Numbered from the stretch's first letter, positions 16,204 through 26,050 are shown. The stretch is DNA of 64,000 nt from Bartonella vinsonii subsp. berkhoffii ATCC 51672 (GCF_902825225.1 NZ_CADEAK010000002.1:1-64000), one strand, 5' to 3'. Program-made: numbers and translations. The notes: generated by a model not told the origin, from the letters alone.

Positions 16204-17430
16204 ACAAAAGGGAAAGTAAATCCAAAAAGGACATAAAACACAAAATCATTCGAGCACCAAAGCCAACTCACTCCCATATGTTTGGCGCCCTCACGTATAA
16301 AAAACAAAACCCCTCCAACAATGGAGCAAAATACCACCCCCATCAAAAACAATCCCCACATCACAACCGTGCTCTTTACGCCCACACAACCAAAAATAAA
16401 AACAACTCCAACAAAGCAAGAAAATACGAAAACCCGCAAGAACAACTCTTGCGCATCAGCACCCCCCCACACACTCCCAAGAAAAAGACCAACAATGAAG
16501 TAAAACCCCACTGCTTTAAAAAACACACCCCGCATCACAACCATACACCCCACTCCTTTATGCGCAAAAACCCGCTCCTTTATAAAAACCAATCCCATAG
16601 CACACCAACACACCTTACGCTCTCATAAATAAAAGGAAAGGTAACTCCCCAAATGCCCCAAACACAACATCCCTCGAGAACCAACGCCCTCTCACCTGCT
16701 TACGGTTCGCTCCATTATAGGCAAATCCCGCAAAACCTCCTTTACACGCCAAACCAAGGACAATTCCCACCATGCAGGGAAACACCGCCTCCTTCAAGAG
16801 CAACAAAGCACGCAACATCAGCCCATCCTACTCTCTGATAAGCCAAACCAACGACAACTCCAACAATGCAAAAAGCCTCACCCCGATCAAGACCTCCCAC
16901 CAAGTACCCCCATACGCTTCGCTCCCTTATGTGCAAAAATAGGACATTTCCAACAATGCAACAAAACACCACCGCCTTCAAGAAAACCCTTCATGTACAT
17001 ATGCCCCCTTTCAAGAACAAACCTCGCGTAATACCAAAACGCTTCGCTCCCACGTGAAGACTACCAAGGATAGTGCCAAAAACAATACCTATAACGATGC
17101 AAAACACCCATTTATTCGAGAACCAAAGCCAACTGACACCAAAGCGCTCCGCTTCCACATAAACAAACTCAGAGACAGCCTTTAAAATGAAGAAAAACCC
17201 CATCACCTCCAAGAATTGCCCCCCCGTTATACCCATATGCTTGGCGACCATATAAGTAAAAATGAAGATCCCACCGACAACACAACAAAACACCAACCAC
17301 TGTAAAACCAGACCCCACGTAACAGCTATACCCCACTCCCTTATGTGCAAAAACGCATACCCAGCCTATGCCCACAATGCAACAAAACATCATCCTTAAC
17401 AAGCGGAACACATCACACACCCTATTGCCA
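16130..17430 (-). repeat. Degenerate tandem array of membrane-helix modules
   Basis: The plus strand is C/A-rich and contains a recurring word like CAACAATGNAACAAAACACC at about 16316, 16409, 16490, 16861, 16951, 17093, 17185, 17275 and 17372, i.e. units of roughly 80-98 bp. On the minus strand most units read as a hydrophobic segment (VVFCCIVGGVFFF-like) followed by GAKRMGVS/T, for example MVAKHMGITGGQFLE, VEAERFGVSWLWFSN and VGAKRFGITRGLFLK. Frames shift between units, giving open stretches of 119, 162 and 93 codons but no intact gene with a start and ribosome binding site. Function unknown; it reads like a decayed multi-repeat membrane protein. Confidence 0.8.
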
Positions 17431-17604
17431 ATCCTCCCCTCAAGCTTCACTCACACTCCACTCAAAGAGGAAAATGCCCCAGTAAAGTTTGCCCCTCCGC
17501 TCCCCAGCCCCCCAGATCACTAAGCACCCAGACCACCAAATACCCAGACCAATTGACATTTTATTTTTTAAAACAAAGGACCGATAATTTTTGAGGAGAT
17601 GAGA

Positions 17605-18282
17605 ATGAATCATCAAAAGAAAAAAGAACAGCAAAATGAACAAACGACACAAACGTCTGTTCTTGCCGCACACAATAAAGAGCAACAGCACATTGGCCAT
17701 TTAAAAACGCAAGAAGTCTCTGTTGAAACGAGCAATCCCTATTTTCAACCAACCCATCCAGAAAGCTCCAGCAATCCGCGCACCATAAAAGCCATTGCCA
17801 ATGCAAAAAGCCGTCCCATTGCGCTTTTATACGCAAAAGGGCATATCAGCAAAGCGCAATATAGAGCAGCAGAACGTTTTTATGTTTATTGGCGTCAAAG
17901 CCAAGCAGATCTCCACATGAGTCCCGACTACACGCGGGAAAAGGTTGAAGAAAGCCAAGGGTACACCCACCCTATTGAACGACAAATAGAGGCATCCAAT
18001 CATTTAAAAGCAATCAAGATCACCCTTGGTATTCTTGGCTATTCTCTTGTAGAAAAAGTTGTTGGTTATGATCAAGCGATTAAAGAGTTAAGTGCCTCAA
18101 AACGCAAACAACACTCCCTTGCTGACCATTTACGAGATTGTTTAGACTTATTGGCATTTCATTGGGGATATGCAAGCCATAAGAACTCTGAATCCTATTT
18201 CCATCCAAACAACAAAAGAGCAGATGAGAACTTCACCCTCCCACAACATCAATGCCCTCATAAAACGAATAAAATCCAATAA
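17605..18282 (+). CDS. Phage-type protein, paralogue of the one at 30872-31417
   Basis: 225 residues from ATG 17605, which has GAGGAG six bases upstream (an earlier in-frame ATG at 17599 overlaps that site). A Gln/Lys-rich N terminus precedes a conserved-looking domain: IALLYAKGHISKAQYRAAERFYVYWR...LHMSPDY, then KAIKITLGILGYSLVEKVVGYDQAIKEL and LADHLRDCLDLLAFHW. The domain matches in layout the protein at 30872 (ISKEQYDTAQRYLQIRNDYL ... LPSLVNSLRMILNALHKHF). No known function; the position after phage replication genes suggests a late regulator or packaging accessory, which is inference. Confidence 0.7.
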   Translation: MNHQKKKEQQNEQTTQTSVLAAHNKEQQHIGHLKTQEVSVETSNPYFQPTHPESSSNPRTIKAIANAKSRPIALLYAKGHISKAQYRAAERFYVYWRQSQADLHMSPDYTREKVEESQGYTHPIERQIEASNHLKAIKITLGILGYSLVEKVVGYDQAIKELSASKRKQHSLADHLRDCLDLLAFHWGYASHKNSESYFHPNNKRADENFTLPQHQCPHKTNKIQ

Positions 18283-18998
18283 AAGATTGAAAAAACCAAA
18301 AAGGGCAAAAGTACGACCGCCAAAAACGAATCAAAAGAATGGCAAAAACCAATGTTATTGGGAACCAATTTCATTGGGAATCCTCATAATAAGGATTCAA
18401 TTTATATCCCTTCACCAAGCAACCGCCCCACCACAAACCACCGCCGCCCAAAGCACGCTCATAATTCTTTCACTCTTACAAAAATTTGCAATCTTTTCAG
18501 GCTGGTTAACATAATGCGTCTGTCAGGTTTTCACCCATCAAGTATTGAACATCATTCCCAGTATTTTACTTACACACAAGCAAGTTTACAGACTTATTCT
18601 TTCCGTAAAAATGATATTTTTTTAAAACTGTGCTTTTTGTATCAATAATATGTTACCTATAGTATTCTAAAATAATTTAAACAGAGTACATTTGAATAAA
18701 AATAATCTCTAATCTAGACATATTATTTACAGATTTTCAGGGCAGAATAATAACTATAATTCTTTTGTAGAGTGTTTCATTATGTTTATTTCTATAAGGC
18801 AAAAACTTTATAGGCGTAAGCCTTATGAAGCTTTTACAAACAAAACAAAAACAAAAAACAACAGAATAAAAATATTCAAATGACTATAGATTTTTCAATT
18901 TCTTCTGCTATGAAACAAACCTCACAAATTTTATCACACAATTATCTCAAATATTAAGGATATAAGCGCAATATTTATAAGATAAGAAATGCAAACTG
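18283..18998. other. AT-rich intergenic region
   Basis: About 0.7 kb with no gene that I can support. It turns very AT-rich after 18600. Open frames are short and without ribosome binding sites. Confidence 0.5.
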
Positions 18999-19037
18999 AT
19001 GATCTCTCCTTTTCTTACAAAGGGTATGTTTGCTTTC

Positions 19038-19252
19038 ATGGGATGCACCCTAACCCTCAACAGAATGCATCCCACCCCTCATAGGATGTGTCCAACTCTC
19101 ATAGAAACACATCCTCATCTCATGGGATGCACCCTAACCCTCAACAGGATGCATCCCACCCCTCATAGGATGTGTCCAACTCTCATAGAAACACACCCTC
19201 ATCTCATGGGATGCACCCCAACCCTCACAGGATGCATCCCACCCCCTTACGG
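19038..19252 (+). repeat. 84-bp tandem repeat, about 2.5 copies
   Basis: Units begin ATGGGATGCACCC at 19038, 19122 and 19206. Each unit is itself built of four related segments of about 21 bp sharing GGATGCA or GGATGTG and a CCCA/CCTC tail. 84 is divisible by three, so the plus-strand frame is open through it (MGCTLTLNRMHPTPHRMC... repeated), but the frame has no clear ribosome binding site and is probably not a gene. Confidence 0.93.
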
Positions 19253-19571
19253 GGAAACCTCAGCTTTCATGCTCCGCTTTTATAAGCGCCTTCTTTCCTA
19301 TGGCATAAAAAGAGGTTTGCCAGCAGCTCTTTATGTTACCCATTTTCATATGACCCTCTTTTTAAAAAAAACCTTCAAAACCACTTTTATGTATTCCATA
19401 AAACAATTTCTGAAAGAAATGATTAAGGCAATTAAGAGTAAATTTTGTCAATTTCTAGACAAAATTTACTCTTTTTTATGATTGTTGTATTTTTACTATA
19501 GTTATTTAAATTGAATTTATATATGATCCATTTTGATATTTATTTCTGTAAATAAATATAGGAGAAAAACT

Positions 19572-19904
19572 ATGAATATCAGATATTTTTTCATAGCGGG
19601 GGCAATTACAGCTGGTTTAGCTCTTGCGATTCAAGAATCTGATCGTATAGTCAATCAAGAAAAAGCACCTATTGTTACTCCTTATACTGTTGATGAATTT
19701 GATCAAGATGATTTAAATCTTCTTGAGCCAGCAAGTGGTACATTTGAGAAATCGGATATACTATTAGTGGATAGTAACTATGGCGCAAGAAATAGGTATG
19801 AGGAAGATTTATACACAAAAGGAAAAAAATTACTGGACGCATTGGTTGGATTTTTGTGTTCTGTTATCACGTTTTTCATCAACAAGCTTTTCGCAACACA
19901 CTGA
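19572..19904 (+). CDS. Small protein with two terminal membrane segments
   Basis: 110 residues. AGGAG precedes ATG 19572 at normal spacing, better than the longer frame from 19533. Residues 5-21 (YFFIAGAITAGLALAIQ) form a signal or anchor segment; the middle is acidic (VDEFDQDDLNLLEPASGTF); the C terminus has a second hydrophobic segment (LLDALVGFLCSVITFFINKL). No family recognised. It has its own strong terminator, so it is probably a monocistronic envelope gene. Its layout resembles that of the protein at 42172. Confidence 0.65.
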   Translation: MNIRYFFIAGAITAGLALAIQESDRIVNQEKAPIVTPYTVDEFDQDDLNLLEPASGTFEKSDILLVDSNYGARNRYEEDLYTKGKKLLDALVGFLCSVITFFINKLFATH

Positions 19905-19983
19905 AGAGAGAGAGGAGCTCATAAATTTCTGAAGTGCTTTCCACAATATGTGGAATAAGACAATAAGAGAAAATGAAAGCTAA

Positions 19984-20011
19984 CAAGGCCCCAATAAAGA
20001 TTGGGGCCTTG
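19984..20011 (+). terminator. Strong rho-independent terminator
   Basis: Perfect 12-bp stem CAAGGCCCCAAT / ATTGGGGCCTTG with an AAAG loop, followed by GTTTTATTTGGCTTTT. It ends the transcript of the small membrane protein. Confidence 0.92.
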
Positions 20012-20759
20012 GTTTTATTTGGCTTTTCTTTTTATCAATGATCCGTTTGTTTTGTTTCCTATAACGTTTTTTATTCTCGCTTGATTTTCTTCTCACTCTA
20101 AAGGGAGAAGATTCCTAAACTCCACCAATCTGTCATAGAATTCATTTCTCACGGAATTTGTTGCTCTCGAGCAAGAAAAACCTGCTAACAACTTGCCCTC
20201 CTAACGACTTATATGACTAGCTTCAAAGACAAAGCCGCAAAACCTTGCACTAAAGGTTTTGCTCTCCTTTACTCTTACCCTTGATGCATAAGAAGCCAAA
20301 AGCAGGAAGAGACGTCCGCTCTCTTTTTAAGACACATGAATCTCTATCCCGTTCCCTTTACACCACGAAATCAATAATCCGATCTTAAGATGATGCAGCA
20401 GTCTTTTCTTTCAAGAACAGAGAAGTGCGCATGTAATATTGATGATTCTTCAACGCATAGCTTCAAGCGATCTTGTGTCTACTCCCATTTATTATGATTT
20501 TTCATTTTCTCTCAATTGCGGTGTTTCATCGCGTATAAAAGAGCTCTTTTCTTTTAAAATGAAACATTCAAAACACATCAAGTGTTGTTTCGATAAAGGT
20601 GCATTTCCCATCCTTAAGAGTAAGAATATTTCCCCCCATAGGCTTCCATTATGACGGGCTTATCACACGACACCACGAAAGCTCTGTTTCCTTCATTCTT
20701 ATTGTTCCTCAACGCCTTTTCTATGCAAAGCTTTCTTTTGAGAGACAATTTTGGGTCAT
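20012..20759. other. Intergenic region without recognisable genes
   Basis: I see no supported gene. The boundary with the decayed third-gene copy to the right is gradual. Confidence 0.45.
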
Positions 20760-21480
20760 TGATTCGAATCAGGGAGAGCTTTCGTCTTTTATGGACAATT
20801 GCTCCGCAAGCTGTTCAAACAACACATCCCAGCATTTCTTAATCTCAGCAGCTTCTTTGGCCATTATCGCAGCACATCGAAAAGCATCGTATCGAAGATA
20901 CCTCGTATTGAAAATACTTCATATCAAAGATACCTTCTTCACAGCCAAGCAGTTTTCCTGTTACCAAGCTTGTTCTGTAAGAAGCAGGTTTCCCATTGCC
21001 GTGCCATGTAAAAGCACCAAGATGCAACAAAATCACTGCCTTGGTTTTATCTTCTGTCCACCGAATCAAACTGTCCTTTTCCCCAAAGAAAATGCTCTCA
21101 TGAAAGCGAAAAATTTCCTAAAGGCAAAATTTTCCCCATTCTAAAGCTTCATCAAGCGCTTGCAAAAAATCCTCAGTGATTCTCTCTTCAAAAATTTCCA
21201 GTCCACAAATCACTAACTTCAGATGCCCCAATGGCAAAATTTGAGAATGCTAAGAATGAAGCATTTAGCAAGCAACAATGCCAACCATGATGAAATAATC
21301 CGCAATCAAATGCGGATACTCTTTACGGATTCTCTTACTTTAAAAAAATTGACACTTCGCGCTTAAGATCAAAAGGTCCTCACCAAACAACCAACCTGCC
21401 CTTCAATAAAGAAGCAATCCCCCCAAGTTCTTTAAAAGCGCAACAGCGCTTTTCATGCTCAAAACTTCATGATCACAATT
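20760..21480 (-). pseudogene. Decayed third gene of cassette 1
   Basis: On the minus strand this stretch follows the A-B fusion gene just as 24470-23806 follows B4, and it shares words with it: AAAATTTCCAGTCC, GCTTCAT-AAGCGCTTGC, the ATTGCGGAT segment and a LGAF-W/L-HG-N peptide stretch. Several stops and frameshifts are present. The product is unknown. Confidence 0.55.
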
Positions 21481-21537
21481 TTCATAAGCTCCTTTTTTCT
21501 CCCCTCTCCGCCATTCATTTTCCCCCCTCATGGCTTT

Positions 21538-22092
21538 TCAAGCACTGTATCCTTCTAGCACGCTTTTCAGTTGTTTTTTTAACTGGTAATACATTTTCGC
21601 CTGCTTAAAGACACCATAATAAAGTTCGAAAAGAAACAAGAAAGAAAAAGCCGTAAACACCGTCACGATTCCAAGCACGATAACAAAGAGTGTTATAAAC
21701 TTATTTCCGCTCTCTCTCCTTTGAAACGGATTATTTTGCAAAGAGGTTATTTTTCCCCGTTGCTGATTTGCTTTTTTCAATTTCCGAAAATTTTTTCCCA
21801 ACAAACACCACAATATGATGCAGGCTATCAACAAAACCGGTATCAAGGCAAGCACACACACGGTCATGACTTCCCAGATCACGAAAATAGAAAAAAGAGT
21901 AGTATCCTGCTTCACTGTTAATTCCCATTGTTCCAAGGATGGTATAGAGAGCATCCTGCAACACAGCTCAAGAATGAGAGAGAGGGAACAAATGACTATA
22001 AATTCTCGCGCGGAAAGAAGCTCGTACTCGAGCAAAAAAAAGCGCAGTTTTTTATGAAATGCTGAATTTTTCCACTTCATGATCCAGTTCAT
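21538..22092 (-). CDS. Small membrane protein, A and B cassette halves fused
   Basis: 184 residues from ATG 22092 (GGGAAA just upstream; an in-frame TTG at 22122 would add ten). The first 110 residues have the layout of the separate A proteins of this array: FFLLEYELLSAREFIVICSL, a loop, then LALIPVLLIACIILWCLLG and a basic tail KLKKANQQR. The last 60 match the B proteins: FVIVLGIVTVFTAFSFLFLF, then ELYYGVFKQAKMYYQLKKQL. About four membrane segments. Elsewhere in the array these halves are two adjacent genes. Function unknown. Confidence 0.7.
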   Translation of the reverse strand: MNWIMKWKNSAFHKKLRFFLLEYELLSAREFIVICSLSLILELCCRMLSIPSLEQWELTVKQDTTLFSIFVIWEVMTVCVLALIPVLLIACIILWCLLGKNFRKLKKANQQRGKITSLQNNPFQRRESGNKFITLFVIVLGIVTVFTAFSFLFLFELYYGVFKQAKMYYQLKKQLKSVLEGYSA

Positions 22093-22363
22093 TTTCCCGT
22101 GCCCTTTTTTACACTTGCGCAATTTTTAATGACCACCCCCATTTTCATAACGCACCAAACCTCAAGCACATTTTTTGACCGCTTCAATTGTCCATTGATT
22201 GACAATCTTATGTCAAAGGCTTTGAGAACAATAAGATCGTGCAACAATCTCTCCTTAAAAAACATCAAGAATTATCCAGAGAAAAGAAATGCCCTCTGCA
22301 CCTCTACGCAGTTTTAATCTCTTCTTCTCTGTAACATTGCTTTCCCCATGATAATTCAAAGCC

Positions 22364-22552
22364 TCACGCACGTTTTTTCATCGCTTTTCTCAATTGTTCC
22401 GACACCTTGTAAGACGTTATCCAACACTTGATAAAAGAATAATATAGCACAACAACTGCTATGGTTAAGAAAACATCAAATATGACACCCCAAAAAGCTA
22501 AGAGAAAGGTTAATTTCATCATAGCAAACGCAAACGCAGACATCTCATCCAT
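22364..22552 (-). CDS. Cassette B protein (B2)
   Basis: 62 residues with two hydrophobic stretches (FAFAMMKLTFLLAFWGVIF and VFLTIAVVVLYYSF), then IKCWITSYKVSEQLRKAMKK, the cytoplasmic basic tail characteristic of B proteins (hydrophobic-YYSF/K, then K-rich). GAGGGTGAC precedes the ATG. It starts three bases after the stop of A2, implying one transcript. Confidence 0.62.
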   Translation of the reverse strand: MDEMSAFAFAMMKLTFLLAFWGVIFDVFLTIAVVVLYYSFIKCWITSYKVSEQLRKAMKKRA

Positions 22553-22555
22553 TTG

Positions 22556-22870
22556 TCACCCTCTCACGTTCCCTAGATTGCTCTTGTTGCAATGTGAATT
22601 TTTCCAATCGCTGAATCTTTTTTTTAACTGAGAAGTTAAGACTGCGCGAAACACCAAAATAACAGGAACCGTTGCCCAAACACATACCGAAAGAAAAGCC
22701 AACACTGAAAAGGCAATGGCAGCATTGACAATTCTCATTTGATCTCCATGGTACCCCATCTGTTGAAAGAAAGTCTTATAAATATAGCCTTTGTAAGCCA
22801 TAATGATGAGAGAGATGATGAATATAATGACATAATCTTTTCGAGAAAAAGTGAGCCGTTTTTTGAACAC
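22556..22870 (-). CDS. Cassette A protein (A2)
   Basis: 104 residues from a GTG start: KRLTFSRKDYVIIFIISLII, a central loop (FFQQMGYHGDQMRIVN), then AIAFSVLAFLSVCVWATVPV, ILVFRAVLTSQLKKRF and a polar tail. It has the A pattern: K/R-E/D-Y before the first membrane segment, a second pair of segments ending in PV-I, then L-K-K. The true start could lie upstream in frame. Confidence 0.6.
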   Translation of the reverse strand: MFKKRLTFSRKDYVIIFIISLIIMAYKGYIYKTFFQQMGYHGDQMRIVNAAIAFSVLAFLSVCVWATVPVILVFRAVLTSQLKKRFSDWKNSHCNKSNLGNVRG

Positions 22871-22929
22871 AAAGAAATTTGCCTTTGTATCTGCTCCTAA
22901 ACTTTTTTGTTCTCTCTCTTTTTCCTTGT

Positions 22930-23100
22930 TTTGCAGATCAAAAAAGCGCTACGGATGCTCTTCCCTCATGCGTTTTTGTTCTTTGACCTTGTAATACAAC
23001 CTCAAACGCTTGAAAAAAGAATAATAAGGCACCACGATGATCATAGTGATCAAAATGGCCAGGTCATAATCGTGAGGAGAAGAAAAGCAACCCCATCCAT
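22930..23100 (-). pseudogene. Cassette B pseudogene (B3)
   Basis: From ATG 23100 the frame reads MDGVAFLLLTIMTWPF and stops; in another frame the B pattern continues as LAILITMIIVVPYYSFFKRL and RLYYKVKEQKRMREEH. One frameshift separates a start like that of B2 from an intact-looking B body. Confidence 0.65.
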
Positions 23101-23109
23101 GGGAACACC

Positions 23110-23454
23110 TTATCCCCTGTCCGATTTATTCTGCTGCTCCGTTATTTCTTCCTCTTGCTGCATTGTTTTTTTCAATTTACGTTCTCGAAGACTATGGAGT
23201 CCCCAAAGGACAGGGAAAGGTATGAGAAAGCAAACCCAGATCAAAACTGGTAGAAGAAAAATCACATGCTCCACACCATACCAACCTTGCAACGGTTGGA
23301 GCGAGGGGTTGGCACAAACAGGTGTCTCCAAAGCCGTCATGATGGAAAATGCACAGAACATCATAAGAAAGCAGCGTAACACCCTTTTATAATTCTTTAA
23401 AGAAAAAGCTCGTATTTCTTTACACAGAAAGGAACTCCATCCTTTATCCCACAC
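23110..23454 (-). CDS. Cassette A protein (A3)
   Basis: 114 residues: EIRAFSLKNYKRVLRCFLMM at the start, a segment ending TALETPVCANPS, a loop, VIFLLPVLIWVCFLIPFPVL as membrane segment(s), then LREKRLKK-type basic stretch (LRERKLKKTMQQEEE). The sequence ALETPVCANP could be a signal-peptidase site, so the first segment may be cleaved. Same operon direction as its neighbours. Function unknown. Confidence 0.6.
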   Translation of the reverse strand: MWDKGWSSFLCKEIRAFSLKNYKRVLRCFLMMFCAFSIMTALETPVCANPSLQPLQGWYGVEHVIFLLPVLIWVCFLIPFPVLWGLHSLRERKLKKTMQQEEEITEQQNKSDRG

Positions 23455-23805
23455 TGATTTTTCCCCTTCATTTTTTACTCTCTATTTCTCTCATTTCTAA
23501 GCTTTTCTTTATCTTGTATAAAGAAGCTATTTGCTTTTCTCAACAGCTGATTGATTCAAGTCCTTACTTTTATATCCATGAACTTCAATTCCCCATCACT
23601 TATAAAGAGAATATCGTAGCGATCGTTTTTTCCATCCACTTCACCCATTATGTTCTCATCATGCACAATAAAACCCTGTTCCCTTAATTGTTGTTTTTTT
23701 CCTCAACAATTTTCTTATGGAAAACCCTTTTCTGTTACGCAACTCTAAATCTCTTGTTCCAAAATACTGATAGCTTTCCACTTTCATAGACAATTTTTCA
23801 CCCCC

Positions 23806-24470
23806 TTATTCAAGCCAATCATAACTGAGTTGTTTTGCCTTAGCGCCTTCTTGAGTCATTACCACAGCACATTCAAGATGGATTTCTTCGATGCCTAACA
23901 CAGAAGATATTTGTCTCGAAGCGCCTTTCCCCACCGCCAAGTTCATCACCTTCTGCAAAGACTTTTCTGTAAAAGCGTAAAATCTTAAAATCGCCAAACA
24001 ATGCAAAAGCTCCAAGATCACGCAGACAAGTAAGACACCAGCTTACTTCATCCTTTTCCCAAGGTGGAAGCGCATATTGGGAACGAAGCAATTCATAAAA
24101 ACCAAAATCCCCTACCGCTTCTTCCAAAGCTTCATGAAGCGCTTGCTTTAAGCCCCTGCACAGCCCCTTTTTTCAAAAATTTCCAGTCCCTTCGCCTCAA
24201 AATTCAGTTGTATCACTAACAAAGGTTTAGAATAATAGGAATGTATAATCTGGCAAACAGCAGCAAAATACTCGTCGTCATTTAAAGTCCATAATCAAAT
24301 TGCGGATAATTTTTCACTTTCTTATCATGATCCTTCACTTTCTCATCATGATAAAGAATCTGCACTTGGCGATCAGGCAAAGAGTAGGTCGCCAAATGAT
24401 CCCCTTGTCCCTTAATTTCAACCAAACACCCCAAGCTCGTTAAAAGCACTGTTGCACTTTCCATGGTCAA
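23806..24470 (-). pseudogene. Third gene of cassette 4, frameshifted
   Basis: Starts at ATG 24470, overlapping the last four bases of B4. The first frame gives MTMESATVLLTSLGCLVEIK ... ILYHDEKVK ... YPQFDYGL (62 residues), then the homologous reading moves to another frame (DDEYFAAVCQIIHSYYSKPL, VIQLNFEAKGLEIFEK), again to VGDFGFYELLRSQYALPPWE and FALFGDFKILRFYRKVF, and again to IEEIHLECAVVMTQEGAKAK. About 210 residues if repaired: a soluble globular protein, no family recognised. A toxin- or immunity-like role would be speculation. Confidence 0.6.
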
Positions 24471-24751
24471 AACTTCTCATCATCACCATCTTTATAAAAT
24501 TCTTGTCGCGCTTCTTCCCATACCTGTTTTCCAGTTGTCTGATTCAAACTTGGCTGTCCCCCATATAGCGACACAAGCGGTGTATTGTGTTGTTTCCGCA
24601 CCCTTTTGATTTCTTTTCTTATCTGGCAATAGATTTTCGCCCGCTTCAATACAGAATAATAAAGTGTAAAAATGAACATATCAATGAAAACAGCAAAAAC
24701 CGCCGCAAACAGGATTCCTATGATAATGATGATTTTAAGATCACTGCTCAT
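24467..24751 (-). CDS. Cassette B protein (B4), best preserved
   Basis: 94 residues: MSSDLKIIIIIGILFAAVFA, then VFIDMFIFTLYYSVLKRAKI, YCQIRKEIKRVRKQHNT and a polar tail up to KDGDDEKF. Two membrane segments followed by the conserved LYYS-K-R-A-K-x-Y-C-x-x-K/R-K-E pattern. Nine bases downstream of A4 and overlapping the third gene by four bases (ATGA), so the three are translationally linked. Confidence 0.7.
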   Translation of the reverse strand: MSSDLKIIIIIGILFAAVFAVFIDMFIFTLYYSVLKRAKIYCQIRKEIKRVRKQHNTPLVSLYGGQPSLNQTTGKQVWEEARQEFYKDGDDEKF

Positions 24752-24760
24752 CTCTCTTCC

Positions 24761-25105
24761 CTATTGCTCCCAACTTATTGTTTCTCGTTGCCGCGTTTCT
24801 TCTTCCAACTTCTGAATATTTTTTTTCAAAAAATACCCCAAGAGAACACGAAGCACAAATATCACCGGTATAAAAACAAAAAGACATACCGCTACAATAT
24901 CCCAACCCACTAAGACAATAGAAAGAGTGTTATTTTGCCATCCTGGCGACACCCACCCCAACAGCATTGCTGCCAAGATGCCTATTCTCATCGCTACAAT
25001 GATGACAGAGAGACAAAAAAGAACCCTGTACTCTCTTCCTGAAAGCAAAGCTTCTTCAAACAAAAAAGAGCGTACTTCTTTATAAACTGTTGGATTTTCC
25101 CTCAT
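24761..25105 (-). CDS. Cassette A protein (A4), best preserved
   Basis: 114 residues: YKEVRSFLFEEALLSGREYR, VLFCLSVIIVAMRIGILAAM (segment 1), a loop with WVSPGWQNN, IVLVGWDIVAVCLFVFIPVI (segment 2-3), then LRVLLGYFLKKNIQKLEEET and RQRETISWEQ. This is the reference for the A pattern: SxREYxVLFCLS at the first segment and FxPVIxxLRxxL..LKKxxxKLEEE at the end. Function unknown. Confidence 0.7.
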   Translation of the reverse strand: MRENPTVYKEVRSFLFEEALLSGREYRVLFCLSVIIVAMRIGILAAMLLGWVSPGWQNNTLSIVLVGWDIVAVCLFVFIPVIFVLRVLLGYFLKKNIQKLEEETRQRETISWEQ

Positions 25106-25289
25106 TTTCCTCCGCTTTTTTACGCTTTTTAAAATTTCTAAGCTGTTTTTTACCTCGTATAAAGAAGCTGTTTGTTTTTCTCAACAATTGATTGCTTTTT
25201 AAACACACGTTTTTCTCTCCATAAAGCGTAACACCCCTCTTAGATGAAAAGAAGACCATAAGAACACTTCAGATCACAATTGCAAACAG

Positions 25290-25470
25290 TCTTTCCTCAT
25301 CATCTTTATAAAAAGTGCTGATACGCTTTTTCATAAAGTGCTGATGCGCCTTGCATGGTCAAAGTTTCATGATCATCACAATCTTTACAAAGCTCTTGTT
25401 GCGCTTTTTCTTCCCATCCCTATACACATCTGTTTCAAACCCGCTTGTTTCGCTCTTCATGGATTTGCCC
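25290..25470 (-). pseudogene. Fragment resembling the B4/third-gene junction
   Basis: ATGGTCAAA, TTTCATGATCATCAC, ATCTTTA-AAA and CTCTTGTTGCGC-TTTTTCTTCCCAT echo 24460-24530, where B4 ends and the third gene begins. Too short and broken to encode anything. Confidence 0.45.
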
Positions 25471-25839
25471 TTAACAGGTTTCCTTTCACGAATTTCCCTT
25501 GTTGGATTTCCCCATAGGAAACAAACGCCCTGCCGTGTTTGAGCACTCTTTTGTGTCTTTTTCTTTATTGGCAAGCTACTCTCCCCTCACCAAGAAGCTT
25601 TCCTACACTCAAAAAGAAGAAGAGGGCGCAACTTTAAAGCAAAAGACATTTTTAATACAGAAGATATATCCGCAAGATTCAAAGAGTTTTATGGAGCAGT
25701 CAGGGCTTCGACTCTCCCCTTAACATAAGAGCCAACAGCAACAATGATAGAACGAATAGAAAGGGGAACACGATAAAAAGCTTTACGTCTCTGTGCATGA
25801 GAGTGTGTAAACGCATTCGTTGCTCTTGGTTACTAAGTT

Positions 25840-26050
25840 TCTTCTTGCAATTGTTGAACTATTGTTTTCAACTTACGCGTCACTCTGATGCGAAGCAGCA
25901 AAATGGTTGGTAAGAAAAAAATGACAAAGGCAAGCATCCATGCAAACGGCTGTAAGATGGCAAAAGAAAGGAAATCACCCCACCATGCAAATTTTAAGAT
26001 GAGGCAAATAACCGTCGAGATATAAAATATTCTTTTATAATCTTACCAAG
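25840..26050 (-). pseudogene. Cassette A pseudogene
   Basis: A-type reading interrupted by a stop: QLALSW-stop-DYKRIFYI, then STVICLILKFAWWGDFLSFA, AWMLAFVIFFLPTILLLRIR and VTRKLKTIVQQLQEE. The W-stop sits where intact copies have the residue before REY/DY. Confidence 0.6.

Noticed and set aside
16278-17057. Plus-strand Thr/Asn/Lys-rich frames in the membrane-module array
   Set aside because: They are the compositional shadow of the C/A-rich strand; the minus strand gives the repeated hydrophobic pattern.
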